DNA of 64,000 bases from Pseudomonas koreensis (GCF_024169245.1 NZ_JALJWP010000001.1:1116001-1180000), one strand, 5' to 3'. Shown: positions 43,621 through 52,899, counted from the stretch's first letter. Numbers and translations are program-made. Notes: generated by a model not told the origin, from the letters alone.

Positions 43621-45183
43621 CTATTCGAGTACCACTTCGAGGTCGAGGTGGCACAGCCTGCGATAAATCTCTTCCTTGCGTTCACGTACGGCATGGTTCT
43701 GCGGCAACAACTCGCAGCAACTGTGCAGCAGGTGCAGCACTTGCAATGCAAGCTCCGGCTCCCAGGCGTGCAGGCCTGAGTCCAGTAATGTCTGATCGAG
43801 GGTTTCGAGCTGGTTCTTGGCCAGTTCGTATTTCTTGGCCAGGAAGCACAGCCGCGCGAGGGCGAACTGCCAGAAAAAGCGTTCGCGCCCGCCGAAGGCT
43901 GATTGCAAACCCTGCTTGAGAATCTGCACGGCGGGTTTCAAACCTTCCTTGCGCAGGATCGGCTGGACGTCCTCGAGGGCTTTTTCCCAGGCCGGCTGGG
44001 TTTCGACGTTTTCGCTTTCGACCTTGCGCGGCGCGCTGGCGCTTTGCAGGTGCGGCATGACGTTGGCGGCGATCCACGCCCGGGTGGACGGATCGGCGAA
44101 CGGCGCGCCGTCATGGAAGCGCAACTCGATGATGCCCGGCAGGCGCTGAATCAAAAGCGCGAAGTGGATTTCCACTTCGCGCATGGCCAGCTCGGCGTTG
44201 AGGTTCTGGAGACATTCCCAGACCATCCTCTGGCCATCGAACCAGAATGGCGCCTTCGCCAGGCTCGCCTCCAGTTCCACCAGCAGGTCGGCGTATTTGC
44301 CCTGATCGAAACGGTCCTGATAGAGCTTGAGTTTTTCCAGCGGCAGGCCGCGCAGCACGGTGATCTGCTCGGCGTTGCGCTCGGGCACCGCGTCGATGGT
44401 CATCCACAGCAGCGTACGGTTCAGGCGCAGGGCGCGCAGGTCGGTGGCCTTCTGCTTCAGCCACCAGGCGCACAACGGCCGGGCGCTTTCCTGCTGGGCG
44501 CGCAGGGCCTTGTGCGCATCGCGTTCGTTGTCGATCGGCGCGCCGGGCGTGAGCAACTGACTCGCGGCCTGCTTGACCTGCGCCACCGCCGCGCCCACCA
44601 CGCCGGGTGCCGGCTGGTTGTCGGCGGCGCGCTGAATCATGGTTTTCAGGCGGCGGGAGATCGGCAGCAGCAGCGGCGCGTCATCGCCCAGGTGTTCGGT
44701 GCACGCAGCCTCGAGACCGGCCAGGTGCTCGGAGAGCTGCCGGAACATCGGCAACTGCTCTTTGATCGCAATGTTTTCGGTGATGACCTGCTCGAGACGC
44801 GGCACCAGCCAGCCGATCGCAGCGGCGCGGGTGCGGGGTTTGAGCGGGTGGACGTCGGCCCAGTGGTTTTCCGACAGATGGTGCAGCAGACCGAGGCCGG
44901 CGAGCAGCCCGGGGAAGGATTCGCGCTGGTACAGCGACCAGGTCAGCCAAGCGCCGACACGCAGATCCTTGGATTGGGTACGCAGCAGATTTTCGCTGTT
45001 TTCGCGGATTTTCAGCCAGTCGATCTGCCCGCTCTCGTGCATCGACGAAGCCTTGGCCAGCTCACTTTCCAGCGCCTCGAATTCGCTCGAGAAACGAACG
45101 TCTTCGCCCGCGAAATTCTCTTTGGAAACAGAGACTTTTGCGAGTTCGAGGTAATGGGCGGAAAGTTTGCTTGAGTAGGACAT
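43621..45183 (-). CDS. tssA: TssA, ImpA-type assembly cap
   Basis: A 520-residue protein with an ImpA_N domain (about 45-180; DLRVGAWLTWSLYQRESFPGLL) and a VasJ-like C-terminal helical domain. TssA coordinates tail tube and sheath polymerisation from the baseplate. It is the first gene of the leftward operon and starts next to the 700-bp divergent intergenic region. Confidence 0.94.
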   Translation of the reverse strand: MSYSSKLSAHYLELAKVSVSKENFAGEDVRFSSEFEALESELAKASSMHESGQIDWLKIRENSENLLRTQSKDLRVGAWLTWSLYQRESFPGLLAGLGLLHHLSENHWADVHPLKPRTRAAAIGWLVPRLEQVITENIAIKEQLPMFRQLSEHLAGLEAACTEHLGDDAPLLLPISRRLKTMIQRAADNQPAPGVVGAAVAQVKQAASQLLTPGAPIDNERDAHKALRAQQESARPLCAWWLKQKATDLRALRLNRTLLWMTIDAVPERNAEQITVLRGLPLEKLKLYQDRFDQGKYADLLVELEASLAKAPFWFDGQRMVWECLQNLNAELAMREVEIHFALLIQRLPGIIELRFHDGAPFADPSTRAWIAANVMPHLQSASAPRKVESENVETQPAWEKALEDVQPILRKEGLKPAVQILKQGLQSAFGGRERFFWQFALARLCFLAKKYELAKNQLETLDQTLLDSGLHAWEPELALQVLHLLHSCCELLPQNHAVRERKEEIYRRLCHLDLEVVLE

Positions 45184-45883
45184 CCATGGCCTTTATTAAG
45201 GATTACAGTCAGGCGCGCGAATGGAGTTTCAGCAACGCGGGACAGTATCGAAGAGCGGTTCAGCGACTCATCCAATTGAGATGTGCTCTTACAAGTGGGC
45301 GCATCGTAATCACAATGATGGCCACTAGCAAGCATCTGATTAAACAACAAGACGAACTGTTCAGTGGGCTCTGTAGGAGATCGCCCTATATGTCACAGGG
45401 GTTTCCCTGAGGCCGCTTATTAATCAGCGCATTTTTCCCGCTCCCGCCAAACTATTGACCCAGAGCCTCCCGCCGCAGCCGGGCGAGTTTACCGGACGCC
45501 CGTGTCCTCGAGCGGCGTGCAGCATGCCAAATTCAAAAAAAAATAGAAGTAGGACACTTCCGAAAATGACTGGTTTGCGCCAACAAGTTTTCCGCGACAA
45601 CGAGCAACGCGAAAAGTGCCACTATAATGATAGCACTTCATTATTCTGAAACTTTCCCTGCGCCAGCAAACACTGCCAACTCGATAGTTATCGAAGCCGC
45701 TCCCTACAGACACTTCCCTCATTCCGACCCACACTTTCACACCGGAATACTCTGACAAATGTCAGGGATACTTCTTACATCAATTAATTTTCTGCGCCGC
45801 TAGCTTGCCCTGGCAACTTTTCATGCGCGGCGATCAGGGAGGAACGGCATCGCGCTTTGACTCACTTTGCTTAAGGACAAGCC
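45184..45883. promoter_or_regulatory. 700-bp divergent control region between tssA and the vgrG2 operon
   Basis: No convincing gene is seen. There are three palindromes: tcgatagttatcga (45681-45694), ctgacaaatgtcag (45752-45765), and an imperfect repeat, agtgc...gcact (45615-45637), that encloses a perfect tataat (45623-45628). The latter could be a -10 for the plus-strand operon overlapped by an operator. A spaced -24/-12 sigma-54 promoter was not found on either strand. The region is AT-rich at 45540-45660. Confidence 0.5.
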
Positions 45884-47908
45884 ATGTTCGGCAAAGGCCA
45901 CTGCGCGCCATTCTCACTGCACATCCCGACCATTCGCCACGACTTCAAGGTGCTTGCATTCACTGGCACAGAAGCGATCAGTCAGCTCTACGCGCTTCGC
46001 ATCGAGCTGGTGAGCGAGCACGCAGATATCGATCTGGAAAGCCTGCTCAGCCGGCCCGCATTCCTGCAGTTCGGGTTTGCCGGCGAAGGCATCCACGGGC
46101 GAATCGACAACGTCATGCTCGGCGAATCAGGCAAGCGCCTGACCCGTTATGAGCTGACACTGGTACCGGCGCTGCATTATCTGCAACTGAGCCACGACCA
46201 GCGGATTTTCCAGCAGCTGACAGTGCCGCAGATCATTGCGCAAGTGCTCAAAGGGCATGGCATCCAGCCCGATGACTTCACATTCAATGTCACCGTCGGC
46301 GAGCCACGTGAATACTGCACGCAGTATGGCGAAAGCGACTTCCTGTTCATTCAGCGCCTGTGCGCCGAAGAGGGTATTGCCTGGCATCACCAGCATTCGA
46401 TCGACAGGCACTTACTGGTGTTCGGCGACAGCCCGGTGTTCGTGCGCAAATTAGGTACGACAGCCTTTCGGGCGGATAGCGGCATGGTCGCCGAATACCC
46501 GGTGGTCAACCACCTGACCATGGGCTTCAACACGCGTACCAGCACCGTCACCCGCCGCGACTATGACCTCAAGCGCCCCACCCTGCTGCTGGAAAACCGC
46601 TTCACCGCAGAATTCACGCCGGCTCTCGAGGACTATCGCTATCCACTGTTGATGAAGTCCGAGAAGCACGGCAAACAGCTGGCGCGTCAGGCCTTGGAGC
46701 GCCACCGCAGCGACTATCAATGGATTGAAGGCAAAAGCAATCAGCCGATTTTGCGCAGCGGTCACCTGTTCGAGCTGAGCGAACATCCCAGGGCCGACTG
46801 CAACGAGTTGTGGTTGTTGGTCAGTCTTGGTCACGAAGGCAAGCAACCGGCGGTGCTCGAAGAGGCTTTCAGCAGCGAGGCGAAACCTGCCGATGGTTTT
46901 TCCCAAGGCTATCGCAATACCTTCAGGGCCATTCCCGCAGAGCTGGTTTACCGTCCGCCTTTGCCCGCGCCAAGACCCTTGCTGGTCTGCCAGACCGCTC
47001 GCGTTACCGGGCCTCCCGGAGAAGAGATCTTCTGTGATGAATACGGCAGGGTTCGTGTCGAGTTTCATTGGGATCGCGCTGAACGCAACAGCGAAAAAAG
47101 CAGCTGCTGGTTACGCGTAGCCTCCAGTTGGGCAGGTGACGGATTCGGCGCGGTGACCATTCCCCGGATCGACATGGAAGTGGTCGTGACCTTCCAGGAA
47201 GGCGACCCGGACCAACCGCTGATTACCGGCTGCGTTGCCAACAAGGTCAATGGCGTCGCTCATCCCTTGCCAGCGAGCAAAACCCGCACGGTATTACGCA
47301 GCCAGAGCTCGCCGCGCAATGGCGGCTACAACGAACTGTCGATCGAGGATCGCGCCGGGCAGGAGAAGATCTACCTGCGCGCGCAGCGTGATCTGGAGCA
47401 GTTGATCCTCAACGACAGCCGCAGCCTGATCACTCGCGACCGCCATGAGCATGTCGGCAATGACAGCACCAGTCTCATCGAGGGCAAGGATTCGCGCACT
47501 CATCAAGGACTGCGCAGCACAGTAATCAACGCCGACGACTTGTTGCAGGTCAGCGGCACCAGCAGCCAGACCTTGGGCGCTCTGGTGATCCAAGCCGGTC
47601 GGCAGGCGCATGTCACGGCAAGCAACGTGGTGATCGATGCCGGCATGAGCCTGACGCTGTCAGCGGGCGGTCATCACATCGTGATCAATGCCGGCGGGAT
47701 TTTCAGCAGCGTGCCCATCGTCCAGGGCGGCGCGCCACTGGCGGGTCTCGCACCGCTACAGCCGCTGCAGGTTGAGGCTGGTCTGGCTGCTCCAATCAGT
47801 GCCACACCGCTGTCGATCATCAGCAGTGCGCGCCAGCAGGCAGCGGATTTTTGCCCGCTGTGCGAAGCCTGCGCAGCGGGTCAGTGCGAGCTGGGAGAAG
47901 TCGCATGA
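45884..47908 (+). CDS. vgrG: second VgrG spike protein, Cys-rich tail
   Basis: A 674-residue VgrG with the FKVLAFTGTEAISQLY start, the RVRVEFHWDRAERNSEKSS core and a shorter DUF2345-like end. The last residues form a Cys-rich tail (DFCPLCEACAAGQCELG) that the first VgrG lacks. A good Shine-Dalgarno (aagga) precedes the ATG. It is followed by the adaptor gene with a 4-bp overlap, so the two are coupled. Confidence 0.94.
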   Translation: MFGKGHCAPFSLHIPTIRHDFKVLAFTGTEAISQLYALRIELVSEHADIDLESLLSRPAFLQFGFAGEGIHGRIDNVMLGESGKRLTRYELTLVPALHYLQLSHDQRIFQQLTVPQIIAQVLKGHGIQPDDFTFNVTVGEPREYCTQYGESDFLFIQRLCAEEGIAWHHQHSIDRHLLVFGDSPVFVRKLGTTAFRADSGMVAEYPVVNHLTMGFNTRTSTVTRRDYDLKRPTLLLENRFTAEFTPALEDYRYPLLMKSEKHGKQLARQALERHRSDYQWIEGKSNQPILRSGHLFELSEHPRADCNELWLLVSLGHEGKQPAVLEEAFSSEAKPADGFSQGYRNTFRAIPAELVYRPPLPAPRPLLVCQTARVTGPPGEEIFCDEYGRVRVEFHWDRAERNSEKSSCWLRVASSWAGDGFGAVTIPRIDMEVVVTFQEGDPDQPLITGCVANKVNGVAHPLPASKTRTVLRSQSSPRNGGYNELSIEDRAGQEKIYLRAQRDLEQLILNDSRSLITRDRHEHVGNDSTSLIEGKDSRTHQGLRSTVINADDLLQVSGTSSQTLGALVIQAGRQAHVTASNVVIDAGMSLTLSAGGHHIVINAGGIFSSVPIVQGGAPLAGLAPLQPLQVEAGLAAPISATPLSIISSARQQAADFCPLCEACAAGQCELGEVA

Positions 47909-48753
47909 GCCCGGTCGAACAATGGTTGCACGCTCAGTCCCGCGCTGGCTGCGATCTGTATCTGATGCTCGACAGCGACAGGCAAAGCTCAGAGCACGCT
48001 GCGTTGACCCGCGACCTCGGTACCGACCAGTTTCGCCCGCTCTACACCGGCACGCCGGCCGAGTCGCTGGTGCCGACCGGCCCGCTGCTGTTGCACATCG
48101 ATACGGCGCAGCATCCCGCCATCCAGACCTTGCTTGCCACGCCCGAGCGCAATTGGGGCTGGCTGGCCAGTGCCCATAACGTCGAACTTGACGCGCTGGC
48201 GGCGCATTGGCGTGATCGCCTGATAACCGGTGAACGTCCGAATCAGGCGGTGTACCGCGTGCATGACAACCGGGTTCTGGGACGTGCGCTGGCGCACCTG
48301 CAACCCGAGCACCGCGCCGCGTTTCTCGGGCCATTCAACAGCGTCTGCTATTGGCACGCAGAGCGATGGAACGCCATCGACAACCCGGACCCCGGCCACC
48401 ATCCGCTGCCGATGGATCCGCCGTGGCTGCACACGCCGACCCCGGAACTGATCTACGCCAACGTGCTGTTCGACAACACCCGCCGTTACCTGGTCGGCGA
48501 ACACACCGAAGCCATGGCCACGCTGGCCGAACAGCTCGACGTCGATGAGTGGTTGTGGGGCCTGATTCAACTGACGCACTTGTGGGGCTGGCAACAACCG
48601 GAGCAAGTGCATTTCTTGCTGACCCACAGTTTGCAATTACCGGGATATCGCCCAGGCAAATCATGGCTGCCCAAACCCGGTGAAGATCCGGCGATGCATT
48701 TTGAGCGGGTATATCAGGAAGCGTTGTATTGGCAGGGAGAGGTAGGTCGATGA
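47905..48753 (+). CDS. DUF4123 effector adaptor/chaperone (Tap-type)
   Basis: A 282-residue protein from the ATG at 47905, overlapping the vgrG stop (ATGA). It shows the DUF4123 pattern: an N-terminal DLYLMLDSDRQ, GPLLLHIDTAQHP, RYWHAER-like (FNSVCYWHAERWNAID). Such adaptors load a cognate effector on the VgrG encoded upstream. The cognate is presumably the lipase two genes on. Confidence 0.88.
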   Translation: MSPVEQWLHAQSRAGCDLYLMLDSDRQSSEHAALTRDLGTDQFRPLYTGTPAESLVPTGPLLLHIDTAQHPAIQTLLATPERNWGWLASAHNVELDALAAHWRDRLITGERPNQAVYRVHDNRVLGRALAHLQPEHRAAFLGPFNSVCYWHAERWNAIDNPDPGHHPLPMDPPWLHTPTPELIYANVLFDNTRRYLVGEHTEAMATLAEQLDVDEWLWGLIQLTHLWGWQQPEQVHFLLTHSLQLPGYRPGKSWLPKPGEDPAMHFERVYQEALYWQGEVGR

Positions 48754-49541
48754 GGAACTTGAAACGAGGGTTGATGCTGAGTGGTTGCCTGGGATTGCTG
48801 GTGGGTTGTACGACGGTGAAGACCCCCAACACCTTTATGTTTGTTCCGGATTTTCCGCCTGGATTCAAGTACGACATTACAGCCACATATGTTCCAGCCA
48901 AGGGCCAAACATGCACCGTGCCTGGCGGGAGAAACACTCAGCTGGGATTCAACAAAACCAATATGAAGTACCAAGGGACTTCCGAGATCCCGCTGTACAG
49001 AACCGTAAGCGAATGTCCTCTCGCACTGAATTACATCGAGATCAAGGTCATCGGTATTTATGGTCCAGGGCGAAGCAACTTCAGCTATGACTACGCCTCG
49101 ATTGCTGTACGTCCGGAGCTGTTGGAACGACAGATGGGTAGTTTCAGAGATGAAAAGACAGCTGAGTTCTTTGGTGAGTGCATGTGGTCTTTTCGCACGG
49201 TGGGTCCGAAGCGTTATCTGATCAAACTGCTGACCTGCAAAAAAAAGGATGCACAGGGCAATGTCGGGCGAAGCCGTCCTTCTACGGCGTACACGCTGAC
49301 TCAGCTTTCTGGAAAAACGGTAACTCTGAAAATCCAATTATCTGAGCGAGAAAAGCCCGCTTTTGGTGACACCTGGGTAAAAGTGCCCGGCGGATGGAAG
49401 CGCTGCATGGGGAAAGCCTTTGAGGATCAGGATGCGTTCTGTTTCGGCAATTACAAAGACTTCAGCACATTCAGGATGGTAGACGAGCGCATCTGCACTA
49501 TTTACCCCGATTGCACTGAAAACAAGGACCAGACCCCATGA
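48750..49541 (+). CDS. lipoprotein, candidate immunity to the lipase effector
   Basis: A 263-residue protein from the ATG at 48750, overlapping the adaptor stop. A type II signal peptide has the lipobox LLVGC (Cys at about residue 20). The mature part has several cysteines (VSECPLAL, GECMWSF, LLTCKKK, DAFCFGN, IYPDCTEN) and no known enzyme. It lies immediately before the lipase, whose ATG overlaps its stop. Lipoprotein immunity partners are known for T6SS lipases; here it is inferred from position. Confidence 0.65.
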   Translation: MRNLKRGLMLSGCLGLLVGCTTVKTPNTFMFVPDFPPGFKYDITATYVPAKGQTCTVPGGRNTQLGFNKTNMKYQGTSEIPLYRTVSECPLALNYIEIKVIGIYGPGRSNFSYDYASIAVRPELLERQMGSFRDEKTAEFFGECMWSFRTVGPKRYLIKLLTCKKKDAQGNVGRSRPSTAYTLTQLSGKTVTLKIQLSEREKPAFGDTWVKVPGGWKRCMGKAFEDQDAFCFGNYKDFSTFRMVDERICTIYPDCTENKDQTP

Positions 49542-51868
49542 GCATTGAGCCGACAGATCACAGCTTTGCGGCCTTTATGCAAGGCAACATCCACGCCTGC
49601 CCAAAACGCGGACACGCCACGAGCTTTCAATTGGTGGACGAGTTCGGTGATGGCAAACCGTACGCCGGTCTGACCTACGAAGCCGTCGATTACGAGGATA
49701 CTGTTTATACCGGCAAACTGGATTCCTCGGGCTTTGGAAAAGTTCTTGATCATTACTGCGGTCCCGTGACCTTGAAGCTCAGTCAGTTTTATCAGGGGAA
49801 AGAGGAAATATATGCGCGACTGAAGGAACGACCGCACTACCCCCTCCCCATCACCGAACTCCAAGTCCGCGCCGAAAAAACCCGCTTCTTCCACAAAACA
49901 GGCACTCGCACCCAGGCCAACCCCGCCAAGGACCTGCCCGAAACCGATGCGTACTGTCAGGTCGAAGTCAGTGAACTGGTAAAACACATCGCCCATCTGC
50001 CACCGCTGGCTGCTCGTCCCGACCCTCCGAAGAGGGCGGCGCACAAGCTCATGCGACCCGCTGCGAAATCCAGAGACTTCACGGTGGTCGATAAAACCGC
50101 TGCGGATGGCGGACTTCAAGCAATCTTGAGTCCGGCTGAAATGGCCACCGTCGAACTGGGGTTTTCCCCGCCGCCGCCCAAGGGCGTCGCACTGCTGCCG
50201 AACATGCACCATGTGCTGGAAGTACGTCCGATGAGAGCGCTACGGCCAATGCTGTCGACAGGCGAGGCGTTCTGCGCGCTCAACCTTTATCAGCTATCGG
50301 TAATGGCCACGCTGAGCTACACCGATTTCGGACAGCAACCCAACACTCAACCGGTGCAGACCGACACGGTAAGCTTTCCGGTACAGCCCAGCAGCGGCAA
50401 CTGGTTCGGCCACGCGCTACCGCAGTTCGATGAGTTGTGGAAGGTCGATGACTCGCAAACGCAGAAATACTACCCACTGTATGAAGACGTACCGTACTCG
50501 AAACGCCTGGAAGTGGTGCCGTTTGACCCGAACCTTTACCGCGAAGTGAATGACCCCGAGTTAGGGAACCAACAAGAACACCCCGCCAGACTGCATTTTT
50601 TCGATGATCGCAAACAGGTCGAAAGCACGGACACTCAGGCCTTCATCTGCCACCACGACGAACTGATCCTGATCAGCGTGCGGGGTACCAGTGAATTCTG
50701 GCCCGACGGCTTGCGTGACGGCGATGCCTATCAGGTTCCCTTTGCCGAAGGCGAAGGCAAAGTGCACCGCGGTTTCTACGGTGGCGCTTTGGCGGTTTAT
50801 CCATTCATCGTGACTTATCTGGAAAAATTCTACAGCGGGCAAAAGCTGCTGATCGCAGGTCACAGTCTGGGCGGTGCAGTTGCACTGATCCTGTCCGAGA
50901 TGCTGAGACGCAACCTGGAGTTTTCCCCGCAAATCGTGCTCTACACCTACGGCGCCCCCCGCGCCGGCGACACCACCTTCATCGAAAGCGCCAGATCGCT
51001 GGTGCATCACCGCATCGTCAATCAGAACGATCCGGTACCGAGCGTGCCGGCGACCTGGATGAACACCTTTGCCAAGCCTGGGCCGATGTACGCAACCAAC
51101 GCCGTGGTGCTGGGCTTCAACCCGGTCGCCGGCCTCGGCCTGCTGATCTGGGGAATCATCAATTTCTTTGGCGACGACTATGGGCATCACGGTGCTTTGC
51201 GCCATTTCATGCCCGTTGAGTTCGACAAGGACCACCGATCCTCCCTTCTCTGGGAGCCGGGTTGCAGCACGATCGTCGATCACGGCTGCGCCAAGGCCCT
51301 GCGCGCTACCAACGGCTTGCCCGAACGCGGATCGTTTCTGCGGCAGTTGTTCGACCGGGGTCACCACTCAATGGTCGGCAGCTACATCCCCGGCTGCTGG
51401 GCCAGCTTGCGCCGTTGGCAGGAAGCACTGCAGCTCAAGCGTTCGCTGGTGACCAATCGCGAATTCGAGTGGATCAGCAGCGCGCTGGAGAATATTCAGC
51501 AACAGCTGCGGGCCGTTAAGCGCGATCTGCAAAACAACCACCGTTCTTACGTGCGAGAGCAGGAGCGCGCGCACAAGACGCTGATGCTCAATCAGGAAAT
51601 AGACAAGATCAGCATGACCAAGGCCCGCCTGACAGCGCTGCGCAGTCAACGGGTCACTGAGACCGACGTTTACGGCAGCTATGCCGACCAGCCCGAATGG
51701 GTTGAGGAAAGTCTGCTGCGCTGGAACGCCCACCCTGAAAACCTGGTTCAGGAGCAACTGGCGATGATTCCGCCAGCCGTTGAAGACCACGACGCCGCTA
51801 TCGCCGCGATGACCGGTGGGCATGCAGTTGGCGCGCCGTTTCAGCTGGATATTGATTCGATTGTTTAG
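49538..51868 (+). CDS. T6SS class 3 lipase effector (Tle-type)
   Basis: A 776-residue protein without a signal peptide. The N-terminal 100 residues contain a beta-module (SFQLVDEFGDGKPYAGL, and SSGFGKVLDHYCGPVTLKL) like the transthyretin-like docking domain of PAAR proteins. The central class 3 lipase domain has GHSLGG (nucleophile Ser443), then YGAPRAG, a likely Asp498 in NQNDPVPSVP, and His609/610 in HHSMVGSYI. A hydrophobic stretch at about 523-545 and a helical coiled-coil-like C-terminus (about 630-680) follow. It likely attacks phospholipids of rivals. It resembles TseL/Tle2-type effectors. Confidence 0.85.
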   Translation: MSIEPTDHSFAAFMQGNIHACPKRGHATSFQLVDEFGDGKPYAGLTYEAVDYEDTVYTGKLDSSGFGKVLDHYCGPVTLKLSQFYQGKEEIYARLKERPHYPLPITELQVRAEKTRFFHKTGTRTQANPAKDLPETDAYCQVEVSELVKHIAHLPPLAARPDPPKRAAHKLMRPAAKSRDFTVVDKTAADGGLQAILSPAEMATVELGFSPPPPKGVALLPNMHHVLEVRPMRALRPMLSTGEAFCALNLYQLSVMATLSYTDFGQQPNTQPVQTDTVSFPVQPSSGNWFGHALPQFDELWKVDDSQTQKYYPLYEDVPYSKRLEVVPFDPNLYREVNDPELGNQQEHPARLHFFDDRKQVESTDTQAFICHHDELILISVRGTSEFWPDGLRDGDAYQVPFAEGEGKVHRGFYGGALAVYPFIVTYLEKFYSGQKLLIAGHSLGGAVALILSEMLRRNLEFSPQIVLYTYGAPRAGDTTFIESARSLVHHRIVNQNDPVPSVPATWMNTFAKPGPMYATNAVVLGFNPVAGLGLLIWGIINFFGDDYGHHGALRHFMPVEFDKDHRSSLLWEPGCSTIVDHGCAKALRATNGLPERGSFLRQLFDRGHHSMVGSYIPGCWASLRRWQEALQLKRSLVTNREFEWISSALENIQQQLRAVKRDLQNNHRSYVREQERAHKTLMLNQEIDKISMTKARLTALRSQRVTETDVYGSYADQPEWVEESLLRWNAHPENLVQEQLAMIPPAVEDHDAAIAAMTGGHAVGAPFQLDIDSIV

Positions 51869-51951
51869 CGCTCTGACGTAATCCTTTCTCGACTCAAAAA
51901 GACACGCAGTGCGCCTGGCGGCGTAATTTAGGACAAGGAGTTCAATTAGAC

Positions 51952-52320
51952 ATGGGCACTAGCTTTTTAAAAAAACGGATCACGGTTCCAGCCTTAATTT
52001 TGCTTTTTATCAGCACCTCTGTTCCGGCTGAAATGTGCATTGCAAAAATTTGCATGTTTAAAGGCCCATTATCATCAACGGGGGCTATGTTGCTCTTCAC
52101 AACAACCGTGCCGTTTTATACGACGTCGGAAGAAATCAAAAGCCTTTCGAAGCACTACGTGCAAGCTGTAAGGGACGACGCCACTACCTATATCGCTACG
52201 GACGGAGAATTCGACGGGGCCATGCTTGAATCGGCATGGCGTGCATATCACCTTCAGAATACCGAGCAGAAATTAAGCAAGAGAGACTTTGCCCATATGG
52301 TTTTGGCTACCTACGGATAG
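51952..52320 (+). CDS. small exported protein, unknown
   Basis: A 122-residue protein with a clear signal peptide (ALILLFISTSVPAEMC) and Cys residues at about 29 and 34. It is predicted to be periplasmic, with no recognised family. It has an AT-rich composition and an aaggag Shine-Dalgarno 11 nt before the ATG. It lies 83 bp after the lipase, so it may be a second immunity protein or an orphan; there is no direct evidence. Confidence 0.55.
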   Translation: MGTSFLKKRITVPALILLFISTSVPAEMCIAKICMFKGPLSSTGAMLLFTTTVPFYTTSEEIKSLSKHYVQAVRDDATTYIATDGEFDGAMLESAWRAYHLQNTEQKLSKRDFAHMVLATYG

Positions 52321-52355
52321 CCATTAAATATCCGGACGGATAGCAGACGTACAAA

Positions 52356-52390
52356 AAATGGGCACCCGACCGCAATCGGTGTGCCCATTT
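52356..52390. terminator. bidirectional terminator at the end of the lipase module
   Basis: A 10-bp stem, aaatgggcac (52356-52365) and gtgcccattt (52381-52390), with a 15-nt loop lies between the convergent 51952 gene and hupB. A-rich and T-rich flanks allow use from both sides. Confidence 0.8.
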
Positions 52391-52433
52391 CTCATTTGCG
52401 GTTCTCCCCGTCATGCAGGGGAGCACGCCGCCA

Positions 52434-52709
52434 TCAAGGATTGACGCTGTCTTTCAACGACTTGCCTGGCTTGAACGCAACGGTATTGCTGGCCTTGATC
52501 TTGACCGGTTCGCCGGTCTGCGGGTTTTTGCCGGTGCGGGCGCCGCGGTGGCGTTGCAGGAAGGTGCCGAAGCCGACCAGCGTCACGCTGTCCTTGCGGT
52601 GCAGGGCGCCGGTGATTTCTTCGAGGACGGCGTTGAGGACGCGGTTGGCCTGTTCTTTGGTCAGGTCTGCCTTTTCGGCGATTGCAGCGGCGAGTTCTGG
52701 TTTACGCAT
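52434..52709 (-). CDS. hupB: HU family nucleoid DNA-binding protein
   Basis: A 91-residue protein with the HU signature: LVGFGTFLQRHRGARTGKNP, TGEPVKIKAS and FKPGKSLKD. It bends DNA nonspecifically and organises the nucleoid. In P. aeruginosa an HU gene lies near recG in the same order. The exact paralogue name (hupB or hupN) is not certain. Confidence 0.9.
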   Translation of the reverse strand: MRKPELAAAIAEKADLTKEQANRVLNAVLEEITGALHRKDSVTLVGFGTFLQRHRGARTGKNPQTGEPVKIKASNTVAFKPGKSLKDSVNP

Positions 52710-52778
52710 TAGTGAAGCCCCTTTGACGGTTTTTTGTTGTTATGTCCGTGCTGTTCTCGTTGGAACAGCGCCCAAGGC

Positions 52779-52837
52779 GCCGCAGGCTCTACTCTGCGGC
52801 AGACGGGAGTGAGAATGGCACGCCGCCAACGGCGGCG
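52779..52837 (-). other. two hairpins after rubredoxin reductase
   Basis: The 190-bp spacer 52710-52899 holds two stems: gccgcag/ctgcggc (52779-52785 and 52794-52800) and cgccgcc/ggcggcg (52821-52827 and 52831-52837, loop aac). No T run follows. They may stop or stabilise the reductase transcript. Confidence 0.4.
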
Positions 52838-52899
52838 CCAGTCTCCCCAAGACCTTTGTCGGGGCAAAAGAGCGGTGATTACGACAGAACGACCGGCAT

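Noticed and set aside
45320..45830. Sigma-54 (-24/-12) promoter in the tssA-vgrG2 gap
   Set aside because: Near matches such as tggcaactttttcatgc-like at 45811 and tggcac on the minus strand at about 45617 have GG-GC spacing off by one or more bases; tggccactagcaagc at 45320 has the right spacing but is over 500 bp from the plus-strand gene.
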